Assembly (NCBI GenBank): GCA_016742095.1
Contig: JACVCJ010000001.1
Location: 124,001-188,000 of the forward strand
DNA: 64,000 bases
Direction of reading: 5' to 3'
DNA from: Bacteroidia bacterium
GTDB lineage: Bacteria > Bacteroidota > Bacteroidia > CAIKAF01
Part shown: in pieces, positions 9,793 through 18,093 of the stretch
Position numbering within the stretch: the stretch's first letter is position 1
Layout: the number at the start of each line of letters is the position of its first letter
The notes under the pieces: model-generated
Database searches by the model: none
What the model was told of the DNA's origin: nothing
Seen by the model: only the letters and a program-made list of their open reading frames with translations
Program-made: the position numbers and the translations under genes

Positions 9793-10347
9793 ATGTCACG
9801 TATAGGTAAATTACCCATAACTGTTCCTTCCGGCGTTACGGTTGACGTAAATGCGAACAACGTAGTAACCGTAAAAGGTCCGAAAGGCGAGATGAAACAG
9901 GCCGTTGATCCTGCCATTACCCTGAAACAGGAAGATGGCAAGATAGAATTGGTACGTGCTACCGAACAGAAACGCCACAGAGCCATGCATGGTCTGTACC
10001 GCGCGATTCTGAACAATATGGTGGAAGGCGTATCTGCCGGTTTCAAGAAAGAGCAGGAGCTGATCGGTGTGGGATACCGTGCCGAAGCAAAAGGACAGAT
10101 GCTTGAACTGAACCTGGGTTACTCACACACCATTATGTTTGAGATTCCTGCCGAAGTGAAAGTGGAAACCAAGACCGAAAAAGGTAAAGCTCCCATGATC
10201 ATCCTGAACAGCCACGATAAACAACTTATCGGCCAGGTAGCCGCAAAGATCCGTTCTCTGCGTAAACCGGAACCGTACAAAGGTAAAGGTATCCGTTTCG
10301 TGGGTGAAATTGTACGCAGAAAAGCTGGTAAATCTGCAGGTAAATAA
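9793..10347 (+). CDS. rplF: 50S ribosomal protein L6
   Basis: 184 residues beginning [19 protein letters not shown]. The duplicated L6 fold ends in [21 protein letters not shown], the signature near the C-terminus. L6 lies near the factor-binding site of the large subunit. Normal length, 14 nt after rpsH. Confidence 0.98.
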   Translation: MSRIGKLPITVPSGVTVDVNANNVVTVKGPKGEMKQAVDPAITLKQEDGKIELVRATEQKRHRAMHGLYRAILNNMVEGVSAGFKKEQELIGVGYRAEAKGQMLELNLGYSHTIMFEIPAEVKVETKTEKGKAPMIILNSHDKQLIGQVAAKIRSLRKPEPYKGKGIRFVGEIVRRKAGKSAGK

Positions 10348-10367
10348 CAATAGAAACGTTGCATAAA

Positions 10368-10724
10368 ATGGCAAATACGAATATTAAAAGAAGAAAATCC
10401 ATCAAACTGCGCATCCGTAAAGTGGTGAACGGTACGGCTGAAACTCCGCGTATCAGCGTATTCCGCAGCAACAAAGCGATCTATGCCCAGATGATCGATG
10501 ATTTGAAAGGTGTTACCCTGGTAGCCGTTTCATCCCGCGATAAAGAGCTGGCCGAGCTGAAAGGCACGAAGATCGAGATCGCTGCAGCCGTAGGTAAAAA
10601 ACTGGCTGAAAAAGCATCAGCCGCAGGTATTACGAAAGCTAAATTCGATCGTAACGGATATTTGTATCATGGCCGCGTAAAAGCTCTGGCCGATGGTGCA
10701 CGTGAAGGTGGTATTCAATTCTAA
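10368..10724 (+). CDS. rplR: 50S ribosomal protein L18
   Basis: 118 residues from the ATG at 10368 ([20 protein letters not shown]); an in-frame TTG three codons upstream was rejected. [18 protein letters not shown] and [20 protein letters not shown] are the conserved 5S rRNA-binding and C-terminal motifs. L18 brings 5S rRNA into the subunit with L5. Confidence 0.97.
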   Translation: MANTNIKRRKSIKLRIRKVVNGTAETPRISVFRSNKAIYAQMIDDLKGVTLVAVSSRDKELAELKGTKIEIAAAVGKKLAEKASAAGITKAKFDRNGYLYHGRVKALADGAREGGIQF

Positions 10725-10732
10725 AAGAAATT

Positions 10733-11254
10733 ATGACAAACTCAAACATAAAACGCGTTAAAACCAACGGCGATATCGAACTGAAAGATCGTCTGGTTGC
10801 TATAAACCGTGTAACCAAAGTTACCAAAGGTGGCCGTCACTTCAGCTTTTCAGCGATCGTGGTGGTAGGTAACGAGAACGGTATCGTTGGTTACGGATTG
10901 GGTAAAGCAAACGAGGTGACCGATGCTATTTCGAAAGGTGCCGAGGATGCCAAGAAAAATCTGATTAAAGTTCCGATCATCAAAGGGACCATTCCTCACG
11001 AACAGTCTGCCAAATACGGCGGCGCCCGTGTATTCATCAAACCGGCTGCGAACGGTACGGGAGTAATTGCCGGTGGTGCGATGCGCGCCGTGCTCGAAAC
11101 CGTAGGCGTAAAAGACGTACTGGCCAAGTCGAAAGGTTCATCGAACCCGCACAACGTGGTAAAAGCTACGTTCTATGCCCTGGCCCAGCTGCGTGATGCA
11201 AGTGCTCTGGCCCAGCTGCGCGGTGTTAATCTTGATAAAGTATTCAACGGTTAA
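10733..11254 (+). CDS. rpsE: 30S ribosomal protein S5
   Basis: 173 residues. The double-stranded-RNA-binding N-domain [20 protein letters not shown] is followed by the S5 C-domain [20 protein letters not shown]. The loop near residues 20-30, where E. coli ram and spectinomycin-resistance changes fall, is intact. S5 works with S4 in decoding accuracy. Confidence 0.98.
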   Translation: MTNSNIKRVKTNGDIELKDRLVAINRVTKVTKGGRHFSFSAIVVVGNENGIVGYGLGKANEVTDAISKGAEDAKKNLIKVPIIKGTIPHEQSAKYGGARVFIKPAANGTGVIAGGAMRAVLETVGVKDVLAKSKGSSNPHNVVKATFYALAQLRDASALAQLRGVNLDKVFNG

Positions 11255-11265
11255 AATTATCGGTC

Positions 11266-11451
11266 ATGTCTGAAAAGAAAATCAAAATCACACAGGTTAA
11301 GAGTGGTATCGGAAGACCTGAAACGCAAAAACGCACCCTGGTAGCCCTGGGCCTGCGTAAACTGAATCATTCCGTTGAAAAAGTGGTGAACCCGCAGATC
11401 CTCGGTATGGTCCGTACAGTAGAACACTTAGTTAAAGTTGAAGAAATTTAA
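11266..11451 (+). CDS. rpmD: 50S ribosomal protein L30
   Basis: 61 residues of the short bacterial L30 type. [20 protein letters not shown] and [19 protein letters not shown] are the family motifs. L30 is dispensable in some bacteria but kept here in its usual place between S5 and L15. Confidence 0.96.
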   Translation: MSEKKIKITQVKSGIGRPETQKRTLVALGLRKLNHSVEKVVNPQILGMVRTVEHLVKVEEI

Positions 11452-11465
11452 TTCCTGAATCAGAA

Positions 11466-11912
11466 ATGAATTTACATACATTAAAACCAGCAGACGGCTC
11501 TACAGGCAAAGGTAAACGTGTAGGTCGCGGTCAGGGGTCCGGCCGTGGCGGTACATCCGCACGTGGTCACAAAGGTGCCCAGTCGCGCTCCGGTTACTCC
11601 CGCAAAAAAGGTTTCGAGGGTGGCCAGATGCCTTTACAGCGCCGCGTTCCTAAATTCGGTTTCAAGAACGTGAACCGTGTGGAATACAAATCGCTGAACC
11701 TGGATACGCTGCAGAGCCTCATCGACACACACAAGGTAGATGTGATCGACACCGAGGTACTGTACCAGCACGGCCTGATTTCGAAAAGCGACCTGGTAAA
11801 GATCCTGGGCCGCGGAGAACTGAAATCGAAAGTGACCGTTAAAGTACATGCATTCTCTGGCACGGCCGTTAAAGCGATCGAAGCCGCAGGTGGAACCGCT
11901 GAAAAAATCTAA
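11466..11912 (+). CDS. rplO: 50S ribosomal protein L15
   Basis: 148 residues beginning [20 protein letters not shown]. The glycine- and arginine-rich extended N-terminus [20 protein letters not shown] penetrates 23S rRNA, followed by a globular C-domain. Three nt separate its stop from secY, the usual tight L15-SecY link. Confidence 0.98.
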   Translation: MNLHTLKPADGSTGKGKRVGRGQGSGRGGTSARGHKGAQSRSGYSRKKGFEGGQMPLQRRVPKFGFKNVNRVEYKSLNLDTLQSLIDTHKVDVIDTEVLYQHGLISKSDLVKILGRGELKSKVTVKVHAFSGTAVKAIEAAGGTAEKI

Positions 11913-11915
11913 TGA

Positions 11916-13259
11916 ATGAAAGGTTTTATTACAACAATTCGTAATATATTCAAGATTGAAGAACTGAGGACTCGTATTCTTACGACCCTCAGTTTAGTTC
12001 TTATATATCGTCTGGGATCGTATATCGTGCTGCCGGGCGTGGATTCAACCCGCCTCGAATCTGCCGGCGGCGACGGAGCCACTCTCATCGATATCCTGTC
12101 TAACTTTACCGGTGGAGCATTTACCCGTGCTTCCATTTTTGCACTCGGTATCATGCCCTATATCTCTGCATCGATCATCGTGCAGCTGCTGGGTATCGCC
12201 GTACCGTATTTCCAGAAACTGCAGAAAGAAGGAGAGAGCGGACGTAACCGTATGAACCAGATCACCCGGATCCTGACCATTATTATTACGGCTGTGCAGG
12301 CCCCGAGCTATATCTTCACCTATGTAAATGCAGGTGCCCGTCCTGACTCAACCCTGTGGCTGATAATGGCCGTTATTACGCTGGTTGCCGGAACCATGTT
12401 CTGTATGTGGCTCGGCGAGCGTATCACCGATAAAGGTATCGGTAACGGTATCTCCCTGATCATTATGATCGGTATCATCGCCAACCTTCCGGGCGCGCTC
12501 TTCGTAGAGTTCGGTTCTAAAATGGAACCCGACGGAGGTGGACTGATCATGTTCATGCTGGAAATGGTGGTGCTGCTCGGTGTGATCATCGCATCGATAC
12601 TGCTGGTACAGGGTACCCGCAAGATCGCCATCCAGTATGCCAAACGCATCGTTACTTCGGGCCGTACCCCGCTTCAGCAGGGTGGCCGCCGTGAGTACAT
12701 GCCCCTCAAAGTGAATTCAGCAGGCGTTATGCCTATTATCTTCGCGCAGGCGATCATGTTCGTGCCGATCTACCTGGCCGGTTTTGCCGGTGGTGACGGT
12801 AACTGGTTCGCCCGTAACTTCAGCGATTATACATCGTTCTGGTACAACTTCGTATTCGGTCTGATGATCGTACTGTTCACGTATTTCTATACGGCGATCT
12901 CCATCAACCCGAACCAGTATGCAGACGATCTGAAGCGTGCCGGCGGTTTTATCCCGGGCATCAAACCCGGTAAAGCTACGGCCGATTATATCGATAACGT
13001 AATGTCGCGCATCACCCTGCCCGGATCGCTGTTCCTGGCACTGATCGCCATTCTTCCCGCATTTGCCGCACTGGCCGGTATCAACTCCGCATTTGCTTAT
13101 TTCTACGGTGGTACGTCCCTGCTCATTATGGTGGGCGTGGTGCTCGATACCCTGCAGCAGATCGAAAGTTACCTGCTGATGCGCCAGTATGACGGTCTGA
13201 TGAAGTCCGGACGGATCAAAGGCCGCAACGCAAATCTTGCTCCGCAGAGCGGAATTTAA
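11916..13259 (+). CDS. secY: Sec translocase channel subunit SecY
   Basis: 447 residues with ten hydrophobic segments, full length for SecY. The plug and segment-2 region reads ALGIMPYISASIIVQLLGIA. Cytoplasmic loop 5 (GGRREYMPLKVNSAGVMPII) and loop 6 (NPNQYADDLKRAGGFIPGI) are where SecA and ribosomes bind. SecY forms the protein-conducting channel of the inner membrane and feeds the many exported proteins of this window. adk and map, often found next, are absent; hairpins and a new promoter follow. Confidence 0.98.
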   Translation: MKGFITTIRNIFKIEELRTRILTTLSLVLIYRLGSYIVLPGVDSTRLESAGGDGATLIDILSNFTGGAFTRASIFALGIMPYISASIIVQLLGIAVPYFQKLQKEGESGRNRMNQITRILTIIITAVQAPSYIFTYVNAGARPDSTLWLIMAVITLVAGTMFCMWLGERITDKGIGNGISLIIMIGIIANLPGALFVEFGSKMEPDGGGLIMFMLEMVVLLGVIIASILLVQGTRKIAIQYAKRIVTSGRTPLQQGGRREYMPLKVNSAGVMPIIFAQAIMFVPIYLAGFAGGDGNWFARNFSDYTSFWYNFVFGLMIVLFTYFYTAISINPNQYADDLKRAGGFIPGIKPGKATADYIDNVMSRITLPGSLFLALIAILPAFAALAGINSAFAYFYGGTSLLIMVGVVLDTLQQIESYLLMRQYDGLMKSGRIKGRNANLAPQSGI

Positions 13260-13580
13260 GGAGCATCCCGTCTCGCCCCCGGCGAGGCAAAACGTTCTTT
13301 GCTTGTAAGCAAAATCCCGGCAAAGGGGACATTCGGCGAAAAAGCATATTTATTATGCCTAAGTTTTTGAATATTACGAAAAAGTGTTACCTTTGCCGCC
13401 CCTGAAAATGGCTTTAAAACAAGCCTTCTGCCGAACGAAAATGTGCTGAAAGCCATACGTATAGCGGGAAGCAGTAGTATGTGAAAATTGCCTGCGGGGC
13501 TGCGGAAACGGCGTATGCCTTATCTGCTGCGGAATAAAGAGTATATAAGAAACAAAAAAAATATTGCTGGAAGTAGCCCT
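13260..13580 (+). other. secY-infA intergenic region: hairpins, promoter, leader with short ORF
   Basis: 321 nt without a long gene. Just after secY are two perfect inverted repeats: CTCGCC-CCC-GGCGAG (13272-13286) and TTTGCTT-GT-AAGCAAA (13298-13313). A weaker one follows, GCATA-N5-TATGC (13344-13358). None has a T-run. The promoter at 13366-13395 gives a ~180-nt leader. Within it, ATG 13408 to TGA 13449 encodes only 13 residues, and GGCTT-N6-AAGCC (13410-13425) folds over that start. No remnant of map or adk was recognised. Confidence 0.6.
13366..13395 (+). promoter_or_regulatory. promoter of the infA-rplQ (alpha) operon
   Basis: TTTG at 13366-13369, 18 nt, then a perfect TACCTTTG at 13388-13395. 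Transcription should start near 13399, leaving a leader of about 180 nt. The -7 region and the bases after it (CCTTTGCCG) can pair with CGGCAAAGG about 60 nt upstream in DNA, which may be chance. Confidence 0.7.
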
Positions 13581-13799
13581 ATGGCAAAACAACCATTGAT
13601 AGAACAAGACGGGACGATCATTGAAGCCCTATCCAACGCGATGTTCCGTGTGGAATTAGCGAATGAGCACGTAATAACGGCTCATATTTCGGGCAAGATG
13701 CGTATGCACTATATCAAGATCCTGCCGGGCGATAAGGTAAAAGTGGAGATGTCTCCCTACGATCTGACCAAAGGAAGAATTACATACAGATATAAATAA
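13581..13799 (+). CDS. infA: translation initiation factor IF-1
   Basis: 72 residues from the ATG at 13581 ([20 protein letters not shown]), the standard IF-1 start and length. An upstream in-frame extension to 13488 has no IF-1 similarity. The S1/OB fold is complete, ending in [14 protein letters not shown]-1 binds the 30S A site during initiation. It heads the alpha-operon part of the cluster, 4 nt before rpmJ, and is read from the promoter at 13366-13395. Confidence 0.98.
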   Translation: MAKQPLIEQDGTIIEALSNAMFRVELANEHVITAHISGKMRMHYIKILPGDKVKVEMSPYDLTKGRITYRYK

Positions 13800-13803
13800 A
13801 ATT

Positions 13804-13920
13804 ATGAAAGTTAAAGCATCCATAAAGAAAAGAAGTGCGGAGTGCAAGATCGTGCGCCGTAAAGGTAAGCTTTATGTAATCAACAAAAAGAATCCCCGTT
13901 ACAAACAACGTCAGGGATAA
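13804..13920 (+). CDS. rpmJ: 50S ribosomal protein L36, zinc-free form
   Basis: 38 codons from the ATG at 13804: [20 protein letters not shown], then [10 protein letters not shown] at the end. Classical L36 binds zinc with three Cys and one His; here only Cys14 remains, the others being Ser11, Asn27 and Tyr33. This is the C-minus type usual in Bacteroidota. Length and C-terminus are exact for the family. Confidence 0.97.
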   Translation: MKVKASIKKRSAECKIVRRKGKLYVINKKNPRYKQRQG

Positions 13921-13948
13921 TTAACCGATAAGAAGACAGTTAAAGAAC

Positions 13949-14326
13949 ATGGCAAGGATAGCAGGTATTGATTTACCAAGAAACAAGAGAGGCGTGATCG
14001 GCCTTACGTATATTTACGGAATTGGTCTTTCCACATCTAAACGCATTCTGGCACAGGCCGGTATCGATGAAAGCATCAAAGTACAGGACTGGAATGACGA
14101 CCAGCTTACGGCGATCCGTACATTCATCAGCAACGAGATCAAAGTAGAAGGTCAGCTTCGCTCTGAGGTCCAGCTGAACATCAAACGTCTGATGGACATC
14201 GGTTGCTACCGTGGCGTACGTCACCGTGTAGGTCTTCCGCTCCGCGGACAGCAGACCCAGACCAACGGACGTACCCGTAAAGGTAAGCGTAAGACGGTTG
14301 CCAATAAAAAGAAAGTAACTAAATAA
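13949..14326 (+). CDS. rpsM: 30S ribosomal protein S13
   Basis: 125 residues beginning [20 protein letters not shown]. The helix-two-turns-helix is followed by [20 protein letters not shown] and a basic tail that contacts P-site tRNA. S13 forms a head-to-body bridge with L5. The 28-nt gap after rpmJ is normal. Confidence 0.98.
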   Translation: MARIAGIDLPRNKRGVIGLTYIYGIGLSTSKRILAQAGIDESIKVQDWNDDQLTAIRTFISNEIKVEGQLRSEVQLNIKRLMDIGCYRGVRHRVGLPLRGQQTQTNGRTRKGKRKTVANKKKVTK

Positions 14327-14342
14327 TAAGTAACAGATACCA

Positions 14343-14726
14343 ATGGCTAAAGGAAAGGTAACGAAGAAGAAGGTGAAAATTGAGCCGCGCGGTGAAGCAC
14401 ATATCAGCGCTACGTTCAATAACCTCATTATTTCGTTGACGAACTCTGCCGGTCAGGTGATCACCTGGTCTTCAGCAGGAAAGATGGGCTTCCGGGGCTC
14501 TAAGAAGAACACCCCGTATGCAGCTCAGGTTGCAGCTTCAGATGCTGCAAAAGCAGCGTATGAACTCGGACTTCGCAGTGTGAAAGTGTACGTGAAAGGC
14601 CCTGGTGCCGGTCGCGAAAGCGCTATCCGTACCATCGCACAGGAAAATATTGAAGTGATTGAAATCGTGGATGTGACTCCAATGCCACATAATGGTTGTC
14701 GTCCTCCTAAAAAACGCAGAGTTTAA
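14343..14726 (+). CDS. rpsK: 30S ribosomal protein S11
   Basis: 127 residues. Conserved motifs: [20 protein letters not shown], then [14 protein letters not shown], and the end [18 protein letters not shown]11 sits on the 30S platform near the mRNA exit. The Asn-Gly in PHNGCR, a site of isoaspartate formation in E. coli S11, is kept. Confidence 0.98.
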   Translation: MAKGKVTKKKVKIEPRGEAHISATFNNLIISLTNSAGQVITWSSAGKMGFRGSKKNTPYAAQVAASDAAKAAYELGLRSVKVYVKGPGAGRESAIRTIAQENIEVIEIVDVTPMPHNGCRPPKKRRV

Positions 14727-14747
14727 TCATTTAACCAGTAAAAAATT

Positions 14748-15353
14748 ATGGCACGATATAGAGGTCCAAAATCCAAAATCGCTCGTAAATTTAAAGAGCC
14801 CATCTTCGGTCCTGATAAAGTACTTGCCCGTAAGAACTACGGTCCGGGTATGCACGGTCCTTCCAAACGCCGTCGCAAACAGTCTGAATACGCTATTCAG
14901 CTGCAGGAAAAACAAAAAGCGAAACTTATTTACGGAGTACTGGAGCGCCAGTTCCGCCGTATGTTCGAACATGCGAACCGCATGAAAGGTATTACCGGTG
15001 AAAACCTGCTGTCACTGTGCGAAAGCCGCCTGGACAACGTGGTTTACCGTATGGGCATCGCCCCTACACGCCGTGCTGCCCGCCAGCTGGTTTCCCATGC
15101 TCATATAAATGTAAACGGTGAAGTTTGTAACATCCCGAGCCGTAGCCTTCGTCCGGGTGACGTGGTTTCCGTTCGCGAGAAATCAAAGACCCTGAGCGTG
15201 GTTACCAATAACGTGGCCAGCGCTTCGGCGAAACTTGACTGGGTTACTTTTGATGCGGCTACGCTGTCAGGTTCTTTTGTTGCCCGTCCGGTTCGTGAAC
15301 AGATCCCGGAAAACATCAAAGAACAGCTCATCGTAGAATTGTATTCTAAATAA
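14748..15353 (+). CDS. rpsD: 30S ribosomal protein S4
   Basis: 201 residues beginning [18 protein letters not shown]. It lacks the N-terminal zinc cysteines of the Cys-type S4. The S4 RNA-binding domain is clear: [20 protein letters not shown], then [18 protein letters not shown]4 nucleates 30S assembly and represses the alpha operon in E. coli; whether the leader at 13399-13580 is its target here is unknown. Confidence 0.98.
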   Translation: MARYRGPKSKIARKFKEPIFGPDKVLARKNYGPGMHGPSKRRRKQSEYAIQLQEKQKAKLIYGVLERQFRRMFEHANRMKGITGENLLSLCESRLDNVVYRMGIAPTRRAARQLVSHAHINVNGEVCNIPSRSLRPGDVVSVREKSKTLSVVTNNVASASAKLDWVTFDAATLSGSFVARPVREQIPENIKEQLIVELYSK

Positions 15354-15375
15354 TAACATTTAAACGTCATACAAA

Positions 15376-16368
15376 ATGGCTATTCTTGATTTCCAAAGAC
15401 CTGATAAAGTAATAATGCTGGAATCTGATGATTTCAACGGGAAATTCGAATTTCGTCCGCTGGAACCCGGATATGGGATCACCATCGGTAATTCCCTTCG
15501 TCGTATCCTGCTTTCTTCTTTGGAAGGTTTCGCCATCTCCGGTGTGAAAATTGAAGGCGCTTCGCATGAATTTTCATCACTGAAAGGAGTTACTGAAGAC
15601 GTTACGGAAATTATCCTGAATCTTAAAAAAGTACGCTTTAAACGCCAGATCGAGATCCTCGATAACGAGCGTGTAACCGTGAACTTTACCGGTGGCGATA
15701 AACTGACCGCCGGCGATCTGGGTAAATTTACCAGTGGTTTTCAGGTGCTGAATCCCGATCTGATCATCTGCCACATGGAACCGGGTACCAAATTCCAGAT
15801 GGAATTCTCCATCGTGAAAGGACGCGGTTACGTTCCCGCAGAAGAAAATAAACAGACCGGTGCAGAGATCGGAGTGATCGCTATCGACTCCATTTTTACA
15901 CCGATCCGCAATGTGCGCTATGCCATCGAGAACTATCGTGTAGAACAGAAGACCGACTATGAAAAGCTGGTCCTCGATATCGAAACCGACGGTTCCATCA
16001 CTCCCAAAGATGCGCTGCAGGAAGCTGCCAAGATCCTTATCCAGCACTTTATGCTGTTCTCCGACGAACGCATTACCCTGGATATCGAAGAGAAAACGCA
16101 GACCGAAGAGTTCGATGAAGAAGCCCTGCACATGCGTCAGCTTTTGAAAACGAAGTTGGTTGACATGGATTTGAGCGTGCGCGCATTGAACTGTCTGAAA
16201 GCCGCTGATGTAGAAACACTGGGAGAACTGGTCTCTTTCAACAAAAACGACCTCTTAAAATTCCGTAACTTCGGTAAGAAGTCACTGATGGAGCTCGAAG
16301 AACTGGTACGTTCCAAAAACCTGCACTTCGGTATGAATGTGGCTAAATTCAAATTAGATAAAGACTAA
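15376..16368 (+). CDS. rpoA: RNA polymerase alpha subunit
   Basis: 330 residues. The dimerising N-terminal domain contains [20 protein letters not shown] and [19 protein letters not shown]. An acidic linker leads to the C-terminal domain, [20 protein letters not shown] then [19 protein letters not shown], which binds UP elements and activators. Length is typical. It has its usual place between rpsD and rplQ. Confidence 0.98.
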   Translation: MAILDFQRPDKVIMLESDDFNGKFEFRPLEPGYGITIGNSLRRILLSSLEGFAISGVKIEGASHEFSSLKGVTEDVTEIILNLKKVRFKRQIEILDNERVTVNFTGGDKLTAGDLGKFTSGFQVLNPDLIICHMEPGTKFQMEFSIVKGRGYVPAEENKQTGAEIGVIAIDSIFTPIRNVRYAIENYRVEQKTDYEKLVLDIETDGSITPKDALQEAAKILIQHFMLFSDERITLDIEEKTQTEEFDEEALHMRQLLKTKLVDMDLSVRALNCLKAADVETLGELVSFNKNDLLKFRNFGKKSLMELEELVRSKNLHFGMNVAKFKLDKD

Positions 16369-16400
16369 CTTTACTATAATCCTTAAATTTTTTAAGAAAA

Positions 16401-16919
16401 ATGAGACACGGAAAAACTATAAATCATTTAGGGCGTACTGCTAGTCACCGTAAAGCGCTTCTGTCGAATTTAGCGGCCCAACTGATCACGCATAAAAGGA
16501 TCACTACGACCGTAGCCAAAGCAAAAGCGCTGCGTAAATTCGTAGAACCCATCATTACCAAGGCAAAAGATGATACCACACACTCACGTCGTATCGTATT
16601 CTCTTACCTGGGTAACAAATACGCGGTATCTGAGCTGTTCCGCGAAGTAAGCGCCAAAGTAGGCAGCCGCCCCGGTGGTTATACCCGCATCATTAAACTG
16701 GGCGTTCGTCCCGGTGATGGTGCCGAGATGGCCCTGATCGAGCTGGTCGACTTCAACGCGAACCTCACCAAGGATTCTGCCAAAGCCGGTAAAAAACGTA
16801 CCCGCCGCGGTTCAGGTTCCGGAACGGCCAAACCGAAAGCAGCCAAGGAAGAAGCCCCGAAAGAGGAGCCTAAGGCTGAAGAGTCTGCTAACGAAGAAAC
16901 ACCGGAAGAAAACGCATAA
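16401..16919 (+). CDS. rplQ: 50S ribosomal protein L17 with charged C-terminal extension
   Basis: 172 residues. The core, [20 protein letters not shown] to [14 protein letters not shown], is normal L17. After about residue 125 there is a ~45-residue low-complexity tail rich in Lys, Ala, Glu and Pro, acidic at its end. Core L17 is about 120 residues; extended forms occur in Bacteroidota. L17 lies at the tunnel exit, so the tail may reach the ribosome surface (inference). A strong terminator follows. Confidence 0.97.
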   Translation: MRHGKTINHLGRTASHRKALLSNLAAQLITHKRITTTVAKAKALRKFVEPIITKAKDDTTHSRRIVFSYLGNKYAVSELFREVSAKVGSRPGGYTRIIKLGVRPGDGAEMALIELVDFNANLTKDSAKAGKKRTRRGSGSGTAKPKAAKEEAPKEEPKAEESANEETPEENA

Positions 16920-16950
16920 ATGTTGCCTTTTTTTTCAATTAATTTTCACA

Positions 16951-16984
16951 AAGGATAAACCGCAAGGATTTATCCTTTTTTTTT
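16951..16984 (+). terminator. terminator of the ribosomal supercluster
   Basis: AAGGATAAA (16951-16959) and TTTATCCTT (16969-16977) form a 9-bp stem with a 9-nt loop, followed by a T-run to 16984. It ends only 11 nt before the carA start codon. Confidence 0.9.
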
Positions 16985-16995
16985 GTACTCTGATT

Positions 16996-18084
16996 ATGAA
17001 ATATAACGTACCGCAAAAAGGAATTGTATACCTTCAGGATGGAACTGTATTTGAAGGTTTTGTAGCAGGAAAGATCGGTACCTGCACCGGGGAGATATGC
17101 TTTAATACCGCCATGACGGGCTACCAGGAAACATTTACGGACCCCTCTTACCTGGGGCAGATCCTGGTAATGAACACCGCCCACATCGGTAATTACGGCG
17201 TACACGCAGAAGAAGTGGAATCCGGCGGCATTAAGATCGCAGGTATGATCTGCCGTAACTTTTCGGACAAGTATTCCCGCACGGCTGCCATCGATTCGGT
17301 ACAGGCCTATTTTGAAAACGCAGGCGTAACCGTGGTGTACGGCGTCGATACCCGTGCCCTGGTACGTCATATACGCAGCTGCGGCGCCATGAACGCCATC
17401 ATCAGTGGTGAAGTGTTCGATACGGCCGAACTGCAGAAGATCATGGCCGCCATTCCATCGATGGAAGGCCTGGAACTGTCTTCGAAAGTCTCGGTACGCG
17501 AAGCCTATGAAACCGGCCCCGAAACGGCTGAAAAGAAAGTGGCCCTGCTCGACCTGGGCGTAAAAGAGAACATCATCCGCTGCCTCACCGAACGCGACGT
17601 ACGTGTGAAGGTTTTCCCCATGAATACCTCCCTGGCCGAAATGCAGGCCTGGAACCCCGACGGTTACCTGATCAGCAACGGCCCCGGTGACCCGGAAACG
17701 CTGACCGGCATTACGCAACTGCTGAAAGACATGATCGCAGCGGACCTGAAAATTTTCGGTATCTGCCTCGGACACCAGGTGCTGGGACAGGCCCTGGGCA
17801 TGGAAACCTTTAAAATGTTCAACGGGCACCGCGGTATCAATCACCCCATCCTGAACCATGTGACGGGTAAGGGCGAAATTACCACCCAGAACCACGGTTT
17901 TGCCATTAAAAAGGAAAATATCCCGGCCCATGTGGAGATCACCCACAGCCACCTGAACGACGGTACCGTAGCGGGCATCCGCATTAAGAATAAACCGGTG
18001 TTCAGCGTTCAGTACCATCCCGAGGCTTCGGCAGGGCCGCACGATTCCCGTTATTTATTTGACGAGTTCGTTGCTTCTCTGTAA
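16996..18084 (+). CDS. carA: carbamoyl-phosphate synthase small (glutaminase) subunit
   Basis: 362 residues. The N-terminal CarA domain begins KYNVPQKGIVYLQDGTVFEG and contains GYQETFTDPSYLGQI. The class-I glutamine amidotransferase domain has nucleophile Cys257 in FGICLGHQVLGQALG and the His341/Glu343 pair in YHPEASAGPH. It releases ammonia from glutamine for CarB, feeding pyrimidine and arginine synthesis. carB is not in the window. The gene stands between the rplQ terminator and a protease promoter, so its own promoter is unclear; a poor TTTTTTTG lies at 16978-16985. Confidence 0.97.
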   Translation: MKYNVPQKGIVYLQDGTVFEGFVAGKIGTCTGEICFNTAMTGYQETFTDPSYLGQILVMNTAHIGNYGVHAEEVESGGIKIAGMICRNFSDKYSRTAAIDSVQAYFENAGVTVVYGVDTRALVRHIRSCGAMNAIISGEVFDTAELQKIMAAIPSMEGLELSSKVSVREAYETGPETAEKKVALLDLGVKENIIRCLTERDVRVKVFPMNTSLAEMQAWNPDGYLISNGPGDPETLTGITQLLKDMIAADLKIFGICLGHQVLGQALGMETFKMFNGHRGINHPILNHVTGKGEITTQNHGFAIKKENIPAHVEITHSHLNDGTVAGIRIKNKPVFSVQYHPEASAGPHDSRYLFDEFVASL

Positions 18085-18089
18085 ATTTG
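18058..18089 (+). promoter_or_regulatory. promoter of the first exoprotease, inside the carA 3' end
   Basis: TTTG (18058-18061), exactly 20 nt, then TAAATTTG (18082-18089), a perfect match. The carA stop codon TAA forms the first bases of the -7 box. The protease ATG is 4 nt further on, so the transcript would be leaderless or nearly so. Confidence 0.65.
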
Positions 18090-18093
18090 GTAT

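Noticed and set aside
13260-13580. Remnant of map or adk between secY and infA
   Set aside because: No stretch translates to methionine aminopeptidase or adenylate kinase motifs in any frame; only promoter and hairpins are visible.
16939-18042. 367-codon open frame antisense to carA
   Set aside because: carA has all catalytic residues; the antisense frame starts within it and runs through the rplQ terminator.
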